A model generated the notes under the pieces. That model ran no database searches. It saw only the letters and a list, made by a program, of their open reading frames with translations, and was not told the DNA's origin. The translations under genes and the position numbers were made by a program. Below are positions 28,174 through 39,944 of a stretch of DNA of 64,000 bases, one piece after another. This stretch comes from Cerioporus squamosus (Eukaryota; Basidiomycota; Agaricomycetes; Polyporales; Polyporaceae). Where the stretch lies: assembly GCA_022592435.1 (NCBI GenBank), contig JABYQS010000007.1, forward strand, positions 458,407 through 522,406. Reading direction: 5' to 3'. The first letter of the stretch is position 1; each line of letters begins with the position of its first letter.

Positions 28174-30322
28174 TCATCCACATCGACATGTGAGGATCTT
28201 CCAGAGCGTGCTCTTTGGTGGCTCGGCGTCCTGCTGGCCGTGGTAGTCCCCGCCGTTCGCAGCGCCAACCTCGCCGCCCATGGCCCGAACGTTGCTCAAC
28301 GCTGGTGGCGCCGCACCGACGCTCGACACCATTGGTGATGCGCGGCCGTATGGCTGCTGGGTCGCGGAGTACTCGTCCCGGCCGTAAGTATCGTAACCTG
28401 CGTTGGCGTACGGATGTGACGCGCTGGGCTGCTGGCTCATCCGCCGCTGCGTGATCGGGACCCCGATCTGCGCTTCTGCGGACATCGGTTGACCGGGACT
28501 GCTACCTATGCCACCACCGAGGACGGCTGGATGCCGTGATCTTGAACCGGCACGGACGAGGGCGGGCGAAGGCGGAATAACTGGGTTCCCTGCCTGAGAA
28601 CGTCGACGATCGTCGCGGCCTTGTCGGTCGTCTCTACGACGATCGTACTGCTGCGCAGGCGTCGCAGGGGTGTTCTGAATTTGCGCCAGGATCTGGTTCT
28701 GCCCCTGTCGTGCCAAGGAAAGCTCAGCACACATCCGGCCACCTCGTGTCAAAGAAGACACGGGGGATATACATACCAGTGACGCTTCCCAGCCTCTGCC
28801 ACCTGTTCGCGATCGAGGCGTTGAGTCCGAAGGCACGTTCGTGAGACTTGGACATGCGTCTTACCGTTAAGCAGGTTCCAGTCGTATACACCATCTTCCA
28901 CATCACCGTTGTTCTTCAGGACCTTGGCAAAAAGTTCACGAAGGAAGTCATAATCGGGCGTCTCCTCGAACCCAAGTTTCCGAACATAGTTGAGATAGAT
29001 AGAGAACTCCTCTGTACACGTGTTAATCGGATACCGAGTACAACTCGGGTAAGCCTGTACGCACCAGGGAAACCTTCGCACAGCTCCTTGATTGGTGTTG
29101 TCTGTTTCTTCTCGCCAATCTTCTCGTACTTCTGCTTGTTCGTCGCGGCCTTGAGACCTTGCCATGGCAGACTCCCGCGCAGGAAATACATGAAGACGTG
29201 ACCGAGAGCCTCCAGATCGTCTCGACGGGATTGCTCTTCAGCGTAGCCGCATTAGCTCTATCATTAACCATTCGCCCAAGCATGACGACATACCGCGTCC
29301 CAAGTGAGTGTTGATACTCATGTAACGAGCCGTCCCGCTCAAGCTCTTGCGTTCCCGGTACGGTATGTGTTGCTTGGTCTTCGGATCCCGGTACTGTTTC
29401 GCCATACCAAAGTCGACGATGTGTATCACTGGTGGCACATTATGAGCTTGCACATAAGTCTTGCCAATGTCCATCCTAACACCCACCATTCGCATTCTTG
29501 GTCCCGGGGCGGCCGATCAAGAAGTTATCGGGCTTGATGTCACGGTAAATGAGGTTCTTCTCGTGGACCGTTTGTATCCGGGTCAGCTACACCATGGCAA
29601 GCGCGCAACGACCCCGATGAGTTACTGGTAGTACGCGAATGTGCGCGCAGGGCGCGGGGATAGGACAACGCACCATCTGCCTCGCCGCCATGCAAACAGT
29701 CTTGATCGAGAACTTCCTCCCACACATATCGAACAAGTCCTCCAAGCTCGGGCCCAAGAGATCGATGACGAGGATGTTGTGGAGGCCCTCCTGTCCAAAG
29801 TGGTATATCTGAGGGATTCCGGCTGCATGGCGTCGGGATGCGGAAGGACGGGAGGGTCAATCAAGCGAGAGCGCGGAGGCGAGGAGAAGAGCACTGACGA
29901 CAACCGGCGAGGATGCGATACGAGCGACACTCATCACGCAACTGAGGAGCCTCCGCCTTTCTCGGTTCCTGTGTCCATTCCGAGTTATAATGGGACGTAG
30001 GGCGGAGGAAATGTACGGAGCGGAATATGGATACATGTCCGTTAGCACCGAAAATTCAGGCTACCCTGAGATGATGAGATACATACGAATTTGATGGCGA
30101 CGGTCTGCGAGTTCAGCAGGTTCGTGCCTGTGCGGGAGTACGCAGGAGGTGATCAGCACCACTGGAGTGTGCGCCACGTCGTGTCTGCGACGGTGCGCGG
30201 TGCGCAGCGTAACGGGACGTACCTTCAAAGATAACCCCGAATGAGCCCTCGCCAATCTTCTTCCCGACGCGGTAATGGGCCCCGACCACGTTGTTGCTCG
30301 ACGATGAGTTGTGCGAAGACAT
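28174..30322 (-). CDS. Casein kinase I, plasma-membrane (YCK1/2-like) type
   Basis: A serine/threonine kinase of the CK1 family. The ATP loop is [15 protein letters not shown] (about 30235-30280) and the catalytic lysine sits in TVAIKF (about 30092). [15 protein letters not shown] is the YCK signature. The catalytic loop reads [15 protein letters not shown] (about 29500-29560), the metal-binding motif [11 protein letters not shown] (about 29390-29430) and the CK1-specific segment [16 protein letters not shown] (about 29300-29345). The C-terminal half is disordered and rich in Gln, Ser and Pro. It ends KILTCRCG*, a cysteine pair close to the end like the -CC tail that is palmitoylated in yeast Yck1/2, so attachment to the plasma membrane is likely. 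Yeast relatives act in endocytosis, nutrient-sensor signalling and polarity. The start is ATG 30322; about eight introns. Hrr25-type CK1 would lack the terminal cysteines. Confidence 0.9.
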
Positions 30323-30897
30323 GACGGGGCGTAGGCGGGGAAGCGGGGAGGGAGGGAGGGAGGGCGGAGGGGAGGAGAGGAGGAGAGGAGGTCGACCAGA
30401 CAGTCGAGGAGAGCGACTCCGAGTGCGACCAGGAACTCCTCGGCACTCCCCGGCTCGCTTGCCCGTTTCGGCTGTTGGCCCGCCGGCTGGGCCTGGGTTT
30501 CACTCGCAGCGCACCATGCTGCACCCCCCGCGATGCTTGCAGAACGAGAGATGGCATTGCACAAGTCGTACAACAGCTATGTAAGAACTACCAAACCGCA
30601 CAAATGGGACATAGTACAGAGAATGCATGTGGTGCATCTGGTATGAATGGAGGCGTCAGAGTGGTAGCAGGGAATACGATGGGCGAGAGCAGGTCCAGAA
30701 TCTTTCAGTACATGCGACGGAGCTTGCGGGTAGCACGAAACGGCACGTAATATGAGCAGGGAGGAGTATGTAAAGTAGATGGTCGGCGCCACAGTTGAAA
30801 ATGGGCGAGATGCAGTCGGCTGCAGACCCGTGCGTGGCCCGGGGCAGCTTTTAACACCGCACACCGCACTATGCACGGCTCAGGTTCAACCAGCTGA
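30323..30897. promoter_or_regulatory. Casein kinase upstream region with purine/pyrimidine tract
   Basis: Lies between the casein kinase start and the GID4 stop, both on the minus strand. Just upstream of the kinase start is a strong homopurine run (GGGAGGGAGGGAGGG..., 30344-30390), which is a C/T-rich leader when read in the gene's direction. Such tracts are common at fungal core promoters. The rest is the GID4 3' flank. Confidence 0.45.
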
Positions 30898-32575
30898 TCA
30901 TCGGAACTCAAAGCAAGAGCTTGTGTGCTCCGGCTCATGCACAAGAGATAGTTGCTGGTACCTAGGGCCATTGGATCTTGTCAATTTAGGTGCAGACGGC
31001 TGAAGAAACAGTGCACTCACGGTTCAGAGTTCTGATGGAAGTAGAACCCGCTCATCGTCGCCACATTAGATGGACAGCCCCGCGAGGCAGACCGGCCTGC
31101 TCTGCGAGGTCCTCGGGTAACAGATATGCGCCGAGAGCGAGAAGGGGTATCAGGCTTCATCGTCGTAGATGTCGTGAACGGGGAGGAAATGAGCTCGGTG
31201 CTCTCCTCCACTGGAGAAGGGAGCTGCACTGCACCCGACTGTTGCGGGTTGAAGTCCACACACACATAATAGAACCCTGCGAACACGGAGCGGGGATGTC
31301 AGATTGACCTCCGAAAGATGACTTGCGGGGAAAGGAGACTGGTATGAAGCGGGGCATGTGGCAGGAAAGATTGCCGTGATGTAACTCACCTGCAAAGCTC
31401 GCACCGTTGATGTCCTGGACACGGTGGTCCGGAACGAGGAACTTCTCCTTCCACCGCATGAACACCGCTCCACGGTTCAAAGCATCCTGCATGGTCAGGT
31501 GCGGCTTCTTGAGTTCGTTCTTCACATGTCGGAAAGCGGGGAAGCGCGCCCAGTGCACCATGTCCTCTTGCTCAGTTGCACCCCAGTTGCGCGTCAAGAA
31601 CCCATATCGACTGCCAATTATCTCGGCGTCAAAGTAGGTCGTCAGTTCGGGCCAGTCGTCTGTGAGACCCTTGATGCGCAAGTACCCGCACAAGTGTGAG
31701 GAGGAAAAGTCGACATCCTGGAACCAGGAAACTGTCCATCACTCTCTGCATCAAACACTGAAAAGTGTTCTACGCACCACTATGGTGACGTTGACGTCGT
31801 AGCTATTCCTGCCACTCTTCTGCGTGCCCTTGAATGTGGCGCCAGGGTAGAGACAGTGATGACCTTGAGAACGGACGCGCAGACGTGTGATATCGGTGAG
31901 AGGGTCGGGTGCATAGGAAGGAGAAACATGAGAACGCTGTCGGGTGCCCGTGTTGTACGAGTCGGCACGTTGAGCGACCGGCGCTTGGGAAGAGGAAGAG
32001 GAGGCACCACTCGTGTCAATCGGGGAGAGCGTCGGGCGGGTAAGCACAGGTGATGACGGGGAGGCCTGCGCAAATCGGGGAGACAGGATGCTGGAAACAG
32101 AGAGTGGGGACGGGGAGACACTTGGGCATGAGGTAGTTGAGTCTGTGGCAGGCGTGGGGGTGACGAGGGCGCGAGGGACGGCGGTGAGCACGTCCATGGG
32201 CATGTCTTGCGACGGACAGTGTTCAATGGCCGCGGGACTCGGAGTCGGAGGGCTCGGGGACAGGACAGGCTCGTGGGGGTGCGGCAGGGCGGCCTCATTG
32301 CCTGCAGGCTGCAATGATGCGGCACGGCGCAGAAGCTCTCTCTCCACTTCGGCAAACAAGCCTTCGCGAGCAGGAGGCGCGAGACGAGAGCGACACGAGG
32401 CGCAGACAGGGCTCGCATCCACCACGGCGGCGGCGTCTGGTTCCTGGAGGAGGAAGGGCGCGCTGGCGGCCTCGACGGAGAGAGGACAGCGGCAGGCGAA
32501 GCATAGCTTGACTTGGGACTGGGGATCCTGGGGGGAGACGTCGTGTATCGCGGGAGCGGCGTGTTCTGCGGGCAT
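30898..32575 (-). CDS. GID4: GID4/VID24 substrate receptor of the GID/CTLH ubiquitin ligase
   Basis: This protein binds N-terminal degrons (proline-type in yeast) and presents gluconeogenic enzymes and other targets to the GID ubiquitin ligase in the cytosol. The beta-barrel is visible as LYPGATFKGTQKSG, SYDVNVTIV, SHLCGYLRIKGLTDDWPELT, YFDAEIIG, YGFLTRNWGATEQEDMVHWA, KEKFLVPDHRV, GASFAGFYYVCVDF and GFYYVC/GFYFHQNSEP. It closes with the family's C-terminus, YQQLSLVHEPEHTSSCFEFR*, carried on a small last exon at 30898-30960. The first 270 residues are disordered and Ser/Pro-rich, but begin with two CxxC pairs (CFACRCP and VCASCRS), unusual for this family. The start is ATG 32575. Confidence 0.9.
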
Positions 32576-33117
32576 TGCTGGTCGTTAGCAGGGACGGTGA
32601 TGAAGAGGACGCAGGATGGGAGACGGAGGGAGGTGGGAGAGGAGGAGAAGGAGAAGTGGAGAGTGTGGGAGGGCCCTTAGCGCGGCCGCTTCTGACTGGC
32701 ACTCCTCTTCAGCAATCGCCAGTCTCTTCCTCACGCGGCAATCAGCCCATTCCCTCCCGCTGCCCGTACCATCTCCCCGAACTGTCCCTGGACAGTGGAC
32801 GCACAAAATACACATATGGCTCCGCAGGGCCCCCTCGCCGTCGTTCTGACACACCAGCACGGTCGCTGCCGTGGGCGCTGCCCGGAGGCTGTCGACAACG
32901 GGCGCGCACCGCCCCGTCTCCTGATTCACGTCTGTGCGCTCCCGACGAGCGAGGACGGAGCTGGATGCGGTTAAGGCCACTCGAGGCAGCCACAGCGCGT
33001 CCGCCAATGTCGACGGCGCACGCCCACCCACGCTCATGCCACCTGTGTGCTCGCATCAGTCCAATTCGCCCGTTCCAGATACACCCTCCAGATCAGCCTT
33101 CTAGCCACCAGCCAGCC
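32576..33117. promoter_or_regulatory. Divergent promoter region, GID4 / unrecognised gene
   Basis: About 540 bases between two starts read in opposite directions. A homopurine stretch at 32610-32680 (C/T-rich in the GID4 direction) is probably the GID4 core promoter or leader. No specific sites could be assigned. Confidence 0.4.
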
Positions 33118-34810
33118 ATGCCGAAGCCCGCGCGGCCAGGCCCTCTAGCAATACCTCCGTCCCGAGCTGCCAGCTTGCCCAATCTGCAACCTCCCAGCAC
33201 ACACTCCGGGCCTGAGTCCTCCTATCCGGACATCGCCCAGCGGTGCGGATGGAAGTCAAAACACTCCGTGCGGGGGTCTTCCGAGGGTCCGACAGACGCG
33301 TCCTATAGTCTCCTCCCGCTGCTTCCCTCGGCGTTTTCACTGCTCTTCTCCAGACACTGCCAACAAGCTCCCTCCATTGCGTGACCATCTCGCCCGTTTC
33401 GAGTCCTTGGTCCTGCCGCCACCGCGTCCATCTTCGTCTAACATCCCGCCGTAAATCCGCGCCGAACACAGCTTACTCTGCACGTCCGAGCGTCCGGATC
33501 CTACCAAACGTTGCCTGCGCCGGAGTGGCAGCGGCGCAATGTCGAATTTCACGGGGACATACGTGCGTCTCTCGCAATGGCCTCGTGCTCGTAAGTTCTC
33601 GCGCATGACGGTATGCACAGCGGCCAAACTCACTGACACCGATCCGCTGACCCCTTCGCCTATGCTTGCGGCTTCCTCGCAACTGTCATAGCGTATGATC
33701 GTGGAGAAACAAGCTTACGCATCGCCCTCGCCATCAAACGTCCTCCGACACGATGGTTAAGCTTCTGCAGACTGCAGCCAGCACGCATCAGAATCGGCGA
33801 GTCGGAGTGCTGCACCTTGGCGCCCACATGGTGCCCTCGGGTACACATCACCAGTGTCACTAACCACACACCCCTCTCCGAACATGTCCCAGAGTACGAA
33901 CGTCTCGGGAGGAGCACACCCGCGAAGGACGTGGATCCACCTCGCAATTCATTGTCCACAATTCCGATCAGAAGCCCTGCCGGTATGTGGACCAACCCAC
34001 CGGCGACCATCATGCATCCGGTGCTGGCGTCGCAGGCTGGCAGTGCGGCCTTCATCACTCCAGGTGGACAGCGGACGCCCATCCGTCCGTCTCCTTGTCT
34101 CATTCTATCAATGTCGCATTTCCTCAGCTTGACGCTGCAAGCTCGGGCTCAGGTCCGACGCCGAACGCGACATCCGGGACAGTCGCTGTCTTCCGAGCTC
34201 CGTGTCGGACCCTTCCTGGCTACGTACCTTGCTTCTCCCACTCCGCAGTCGACATACGCATGCACACTGCCAGTACGCTACCGAGACAGCTCCGCGTGCT
34301 TGAATGTTCCTCCTACCTCACTTGCCTCGGATCATGCTTCTGACGATTATAACTGCTGGGGTCTGTTCGGAACAGAGCGACCACGAACGGTATATGCACG
34401 CTGGGCTGTCTCCTCGACCTCCTCCGGGCGCTGGCTCTTGTCGTCATGTCGGGGAACCACCGCCGTGCCTTCCGGCACTATCAGCGCGCCTCCAATCCGG
34501 ACGCACATTCCCTGCATGCCGCTCCCGAACCACGGCCAACCTTGACGCCTCCACTGAATATAACCTGTGTAAGTACGACTCTGCGGACTTGGCAATAACA
34601 GCGAACGAACGCGCAGACGATTGTTTCCGTTCCGGCATCGGGAACGCTTGCGATTATGGCCACACGGGGCTGACTACCGTTACGTACGTACTCTGGAATC
34701 CACATATCGTACACAAAAGCCACCGAAACCGACCTCGTCGGAGGCCCTACCAAGTACCCAGAAGCCACTACCTATGTGGAAAAACTGCAAGAAGGCAATG
34801 CTACATGCTG
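33118..34810 (+). CDS. Unrecognised spliced Ser/Pro-rich protein
   Basis: No family is recognised. The ATG at 33118 opens MPKPARPGPLAIPPSRAA and follows a C/T-rich leader. Exon-like segments with good splice borders follow: NKLPPLRDHLARFESLVLPP (about 33362-33450, after ttctccag), AKLTDTDPLTPSP (about 33620) and YASPSPSNVLRHD (about 33717). Then come RSPAGMWTNPPATIMHPVLA (about 33970-34030), LDAASSGSGPTPNATSGTVA (about 34130-34190) and FRHYQRASNPDAHSLHAAPE (about 34460-34520, before gtaagt). The end is not settled; stops at about 34672, 34808 or later are possible. Composition suggests a mostly disordered nuclear or signalling protein, but this is only inference. The reality of a gene is moderately supported; the exact protein is not. 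Confidence 0.4.
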
Positions 34811-35028
34811 ATAGCGTCACGTCGGTACGAGGCGTATGGACGGAAGTGGGAGAAGGTGTGGCCGGAGTGTCCGTGGTGACCGTCTACTGTATGTCTAAGC
34901 GCATGAGTGCATGAGTACGCGAACAAGCCGACTTCAATCCCAAAACAGCCCTCTCGAGTCTCGTGAGGTCATCTCCAGTCGTAAATCATGAACAACAGAA
35001 TCCCAAGAAAAAACACGGTCGATTGGTA

Positions 35029-37814
35029 TTATACTTTCGAATCGTTCACCTTCTCGCCCTCCATAGAAGGCTCGCCGTGGACAGTCGCGGCGTCATCCCG
35101 CGACGCGGCCTCGCCCTTCTCGCTGACGGGCGCGATGGGCGCGTTGGCGGCGAGGTCAGCCTGACCCTGTGCCTCGGCCTCGCCCTTCTTCTGCTCGTCG
35201 TTCTCGGCCTTCCGCACGACGCGCTTCAGCGTGTAGCCACGGAGGAACAGGACTGCGCACATATGGCCATCAGCGGGAGTTGTGGACAGCTACGATGCCG
35301 AAGGAGGACTCACCGCAAATGAAGCCCGCGCCCAAGATCGGGGTCATGACGAGCCAGATGGTGGCGATCGAGCGGGTGTACGCGTGCGTAAGTGCGACGC
35401 GCTCAGCGGCATCCTGACGAATGTGACAGTTTAGGCACAGGAGATATCGGGTAGACGGTGAACATCTGGAAGTAAGGAGATTGGACGTACAGTGAGCTTA
35501 GGGATCTGCCTCACGGCCTGCGTCAAAGCAGACGGCGAGGTGTCGATGTTAACGTTTGGGATGCTTGCCACACGTCTGCGTAGTTCCTATACGGTTCCTG
35601 TCAGACTGGTACTCTCAAACCGAGCACTACGCGCACTTACGCTGGAGATGATTGCTTGCCCGACCGAGATACCAACGGTTCCGCCGATCGACCGGATCAG
35701 CACGAATGCAGCGGTACTGGTTGCCATATCCTTCAGAGGCATGGCGGCTTGTAGACCAATGAGAGGAGTCTATCGGACGATATACCGAGGATGAGCGCGA
35801 AATGATTGCAGTCCAAGGAGAGCACGAACCTGGAACAAGCAACCGAGACCAAGGGCAGAGACGAAGGGATACAAGACTCTCTCCGCGCTAGAGGCCAACA
35901 GCGTCAGTAAGATAATACTATAGAGATAGCTCCGCAACCTACTTGTTCGAGTTGTCGTCCAACGTGATCATGAGTCCATAGCCGAGCGTCATGACGGCCC
36001 ATGCCACCCACATAACTGGCCGCCAACTACCAGTCCGGGAGATGATCTGACCAGAGAGGACGGACATAGCCGCGCCAACGAGAGAAAACGGCAGCATCCT
36101 GCATGCGAGGTCAGTTTCAAGCCCGTACACGACTCCCCGTCTGTGACCTACCGGACACCAGCATTAGTCGCAGAGGAACCAAGAACCTGGAAGTACACCG
36201 GCAGATAATATGTGCCTGCGAAGAACCCGAGAGCATGCAGGAAGGTGGAGATCAAGATGAGCCCTGTGGTTCTGGTCTAGACAGACAGCCGAGATAAGGT
36301 GCAGCACAACTCGCGGAGTAGAAGCTAGACTGACCTTGAAGAGACGCGGTGGAATGATGGGCGACCGCTTCGTGAACAGCTCATTCATTGATGCGGCGAT
36401 CAAGCATGCAACGCCGATTGCGAGTGGAGCGATGGTTTGCGGTGTAGACCCTGCAAGCATGGACGCTCAGCTTTAAGGGCTGCGCGGTAAGTTGCGGCTA
36501 AGATGGATCACTTACAGCTTGTCTCACTGAAGTTGAACCCGAGTAGAATGAGGACGACGCCAGCGATGATCAAGAGCAGTCCCACGAAGTCGAATTCGGC
36601 CACATGCTCTCTGAGCGTCCTCCCATGATGAGGGTTGAGGTTCAAGAAGAAGAACAGCAAAGCGAAGCCAACACCGCCCGTGGGCCTATGGGTGTGTCAT
36701 CAGCAATCAACCTTCAAGGAATAGCGGCGGCTAACTTGCAGATTGATGAAGAAGCACCTGTGTTCATAAGACCAGGCAGTCAGACACAGGAGCGTCCTAA
36801 CACCGGGACGTGAGAAGGCTTACCATCGCCAAGAAACATGGTCAGCAAAGACCTGCACATGTACGTCATGAGTATTAGGGAAAGGAAGGCGGACGTCGAA
36901 TGCTTACACCACCGAGGAGTGGTCCTATGACACTGCACGATGCAATCAGCGACGTTCCTTTGGACGGGCTGTATATAGCTCACCTGGCAATACCCCAAGT
37001 AGCACCAATGTACCCTCCAAACTTGCCACGACTAGGAGCGGATGATCAGCGTGTGCGCAGCAAGCTTTGGTCTGTTCACGCAGGGACACGTACTCTTGCA
37101 GGGAAACAATGTCGGAAATGGTGATCTGGACCAACTGGATAATACCGCCGCCGCCTATACCCTGGACGGCACGGGCGACGACCAGCCAAGTCATGTTCTG
37201 AGCTGCGCCGCATAATGCGGAACCGAGCTGTGGTTCAGGTAAGCTTCGACGTAACCTTGCGCACGAGTTGGACCCACCAAGAAGATGCCGATAGATACGA
37301 ACAAGATGGGCTTGCGTCCTGTGTACTGTTAGCATGTAATCAACCATAGTCATGGAATGGGCGCACCGATGATGTCGGACAGTTTCCCATAGATAGGAGA
37401 CAGCGCTGAGGATGCGAGAAGATATGCACTAGAGGCGCGCTCAGGGAAGAAGAGGGACGGAGATCAGGGTGGCACATACCTTCCAACCCAGCTGTAGTCC
37501 TTGCCGCCTCCCAGTTTTGCGACAATGGTGGGCAGCGCGGTAGACACAATTGTCTGTGAAGCGAATGTGAGACGTTGGCACCAGGCCAAAAGCGAATGCG
37601 TCTGACGGTGGACGGTGGAACATACCTGGTCCAAGGCAGCCAGGAAGACACAGGCCATGAGACCGGTGAAGACGAGGGGCATGTTGTTCTTGGGGAGAAC
37701 ATGCTCTTCGTTGCTCTTCCAATGCGAGCCAGGCTTTGCCTTGTCGCCCTTCTCAATATCGGAGGGGGGACTGGGCGCGGGTGTGTCCGCAGGCGTTTGC
37801 TTTTCGGAGGACAT
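35029..37814 (-). CDS. MFS multidrug exporter, DHA2 (14-TM) type
   Basis: A proton-coupled efflux transporter of the plasma membrane. The N-terminal cytosolic segment is Pro/Lys-rich (MSSEKQTPADTPAPSPPSD). The first helix, NMPLVFTGLMACVFLAALDQ, continues into TIVSTALPTIVAKLGG, a DHA2/DHA1-type motif. Helix 2 and motif A follow (SAYLLASSALSPIYGKLSD, about 37430-37360), then VGSALCGAAQNMTWLVVARA and VQGIGGGGIIQLVQI (about 37220-37120). Later helices cover about 36990-35240. The last helix is VLFLRGYTLKRVV, and a charged cytosolic tail ends EGEKVNDSKV*. The number and spread of hydrophobic exons fit 14 helices. About eleven introns. Relatives export azoles, toxins or small metabolites; the substrate cannot be told here. 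It stands alone, with no biosynthetic cluster beside it. Confidence 0.88.
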
Positions 37815-38317
37815 CTCGATGTCGTGAAGAGGGATGTCGGGTATGTGAGAACACCAAAGGCGTGAATACGCTGAAGAGTGGTGTCAGGAGCCGCAGAGAC
37901 AAAGCCTTTGAGTGCGACGAGGAGCAGGACGGGCGAAGGACGGCTGCGAGGCCATCTGGAGGAGGATGCTGGTAGATACTTATTTAGAGATGAGAACGCG
38001 CGTGACAAATCTGCCGTCGACGCCAGCCCTTGCCGAACCGTACACGCCAGTGGGCCGAGATGCCGTCCGTGCTCCGACCCCTGCGACTCGGATCGTCAGT
38101 GCTCAGGTGCTCTCAGGGCTTGTGCACCCACCGCGAAGTACCCACTGTCCGCGGGCGTCGCAGTCGGGTGGGTTGTGGTCGTCCGCAGTGGACGTGTGCT
38201 GCTCGTTCGGGGCAGCAAGCCTGCCAACACGCCAACTCCAACGAGATAGCCTTTACCAAGCCGCCGCTGTTGGACGCGCGCTACAGAGCCCGAGAGAACA
38301 CCTGCATTGTGGGGCAA

Positions 38318-39481
38318 AGGTCGCCGACCGGTCGGCGACCGGCGTCTATCAGCCGACCATTAATCTCTGGATAACTTGAAATAATGAGATAAACTACTTA
38401 TTTGATAACGGTACGCTGGATAAGTAATACCTGTCCTCGACATCGCCCTCGGCCGGTCATCCCTCCCTCGCCGGTCAACTCGGTCGCCAGTTACTTACTA
38501 TCGCAGTCGGTTGACAGGGCTTCATGCCGGTTGACTCTTGTTGCAGGTCCACTTAGCCGGCTGCAGAGCTTCGCGGCGGCAGGCTGGCCGGCAGGTGCAA
38601 GGCGGTCGACTGGCCGAGACAGTTGACGGTCATCCTAGCGTGCAGGTACGAGGGGGTCGTACTGGCCGAGACGATTAATACTTGATAATTATACCAGTGC
38701 CTGAGGCATAAGTAAGTAACAGGAAGGTCTAAGTCTATGTATTCTGCCAGGGCCATAGCAGCCTGTGCAGCGCAATATTTTGACCACCGACCGGTGTGTC
38801 TGCCGCCAGCCGGCTGCTTTGGAGGTGACCGGTGACCGGTGACCGGTAACCGGTGACTGGTAACCGGCCGGGCGTGCAGAGATGGAGCTATGTATGTGCA
38901 AGTGGGCGGGAGCGAGATACTTGGTACAGTCATCCCCCGCCCACTGGGTCACCCCCGCCCACTGGGTCACTACCCGATATAGTAGCGGTCCGGCGCCTGA
39001 TAACGTGGAGGCGCCCAGATTGCACATAAGAAGTGTACATAGCTGGAGTGGAACTTGTCAATGGTACTTATGTAAGTACAGGAAGACGAGGACGCGCGTC
39101 ATGCGCGAACACGTCGGGCGCCTCCACGTTATCAGGCGCCGGACCGCTACTATATCGGGTAGTGACCCACTGGGCGGGGGTGACCCACTGGGCGGGGGAT
39201 GACTGTAGGTATGAAAGGTCCTGTTCATGCATGCGCAGACTGAGTACTGAGAGTTGACCGGGCTGACCGGTTGGATGGTTACTGGGTGAGTAAGTACCGG
39301 TACCGGTCGACTCCGGTCTGTTCGAAGGGTGCGAGATAAGTTGGTACTAGTTAATATAAATATTGGCCCGGCTGGGTTAAATAGCCGCTGGCGGCAAAAA
39401 TTGACTGTCAGATTTTAGTCGCCCGTCGCCGATCCTGAGACGCCGGTCGGCGACCATTAGCGCCGGCGAGGTCGGCGACCT
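38318..39481. mobile_element. Probable DNA element with AGGTCGCCGACC ends, host of a nested MITE
   Basis: AGGTCGCCGACC at 38318-38329 is mirrored by GGTCGGCGACCT at 39470-39481. Just inside both ends are further inverted copies (GGTCGCCGACCGGCGTCT). The interior is full of CCGGT/ACCGG motifs, including a 7-bp tandem run of GGTGACC variants at 38824-38868. Arrays of short motifs near the ends resemble the subterminal repeats of hAT-like elements. No target-site duplication is clear, so the borders are tentative. A second inverted-repeat element is inserted inside it. Confidence 0.4.
38925..39207. mobile_element. Tc1/mariner-like MITE with 90-bp terminal inverted repeats
   Basis: Positions 38927-39016 and 39116-39205 are reverse complements over 90 bases with only two mismatches. 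Both ends read CAGTCATCCCCCGCCCA, and each is bordered by TA (38925-38926, 39206-39207), the target duplication of Tc1/mariner and pogo-type transposons. Each arm holds two tandem copies of a unit like CACCCCCGCCCACTGGGT. The 99-base loop has no coding capacity. Such high arm identity suggests recent insertion or a structure maintained by gene conversion. Confidence 0.8.
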
Positions 39482-39944
39482 GTGGCCCGTAATGCTAATG
39501 TTCTGGAGCCCGATGCACCGGAGAGATCCCCGCTGAGATCTGCAGCCCACGCGCGTCCACCTCGCCTCGGACTTCGAGTGGCTGCTCGTCGCAGCTTACG
39601 GTTGCGCATACCGAACGCCGAGGCATGCATGCAGACCCACACCGACGCGCAATCTACTTGACGCTTGACTAGGAATTTACTCGCAGCACGTTCGTCCGTA
39701 ATCTCCCTATCACAGCACGAAACGACCATGACCCTGAGGATCATGTTTCGAGTCGAATCATCGTGCTAGACAAGCCACCAGCTGTCGGAAACGGTGCTGG
39801 TGATCAAGTACTCTGCTCCACATTTCTCTGTCCTGTCCTAGGACGAGCACTTGCGCAGGTTAGGCAGGCAGTCACCTTCAGTCATATACTACTTGCGCTT
39901 GATCTTCCCGGCTCCGGACTGAGAAATGTCGACCTGGTTGGCAG

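Noticed and set aside
35029..37814. MFS exporter as part of a secondary-metabolite cluster
   Set aside because: No synthase, oxidoreductase or regulator of such a cluster is found within the window.
38824..38868. Tandem GGTGACC run as a telomere-like or CRISPR-like array
   Set aside because: The unit is 7 bp and not a fungal telomere repeat; there are no spacers, and it lies inside a transposon-like element.
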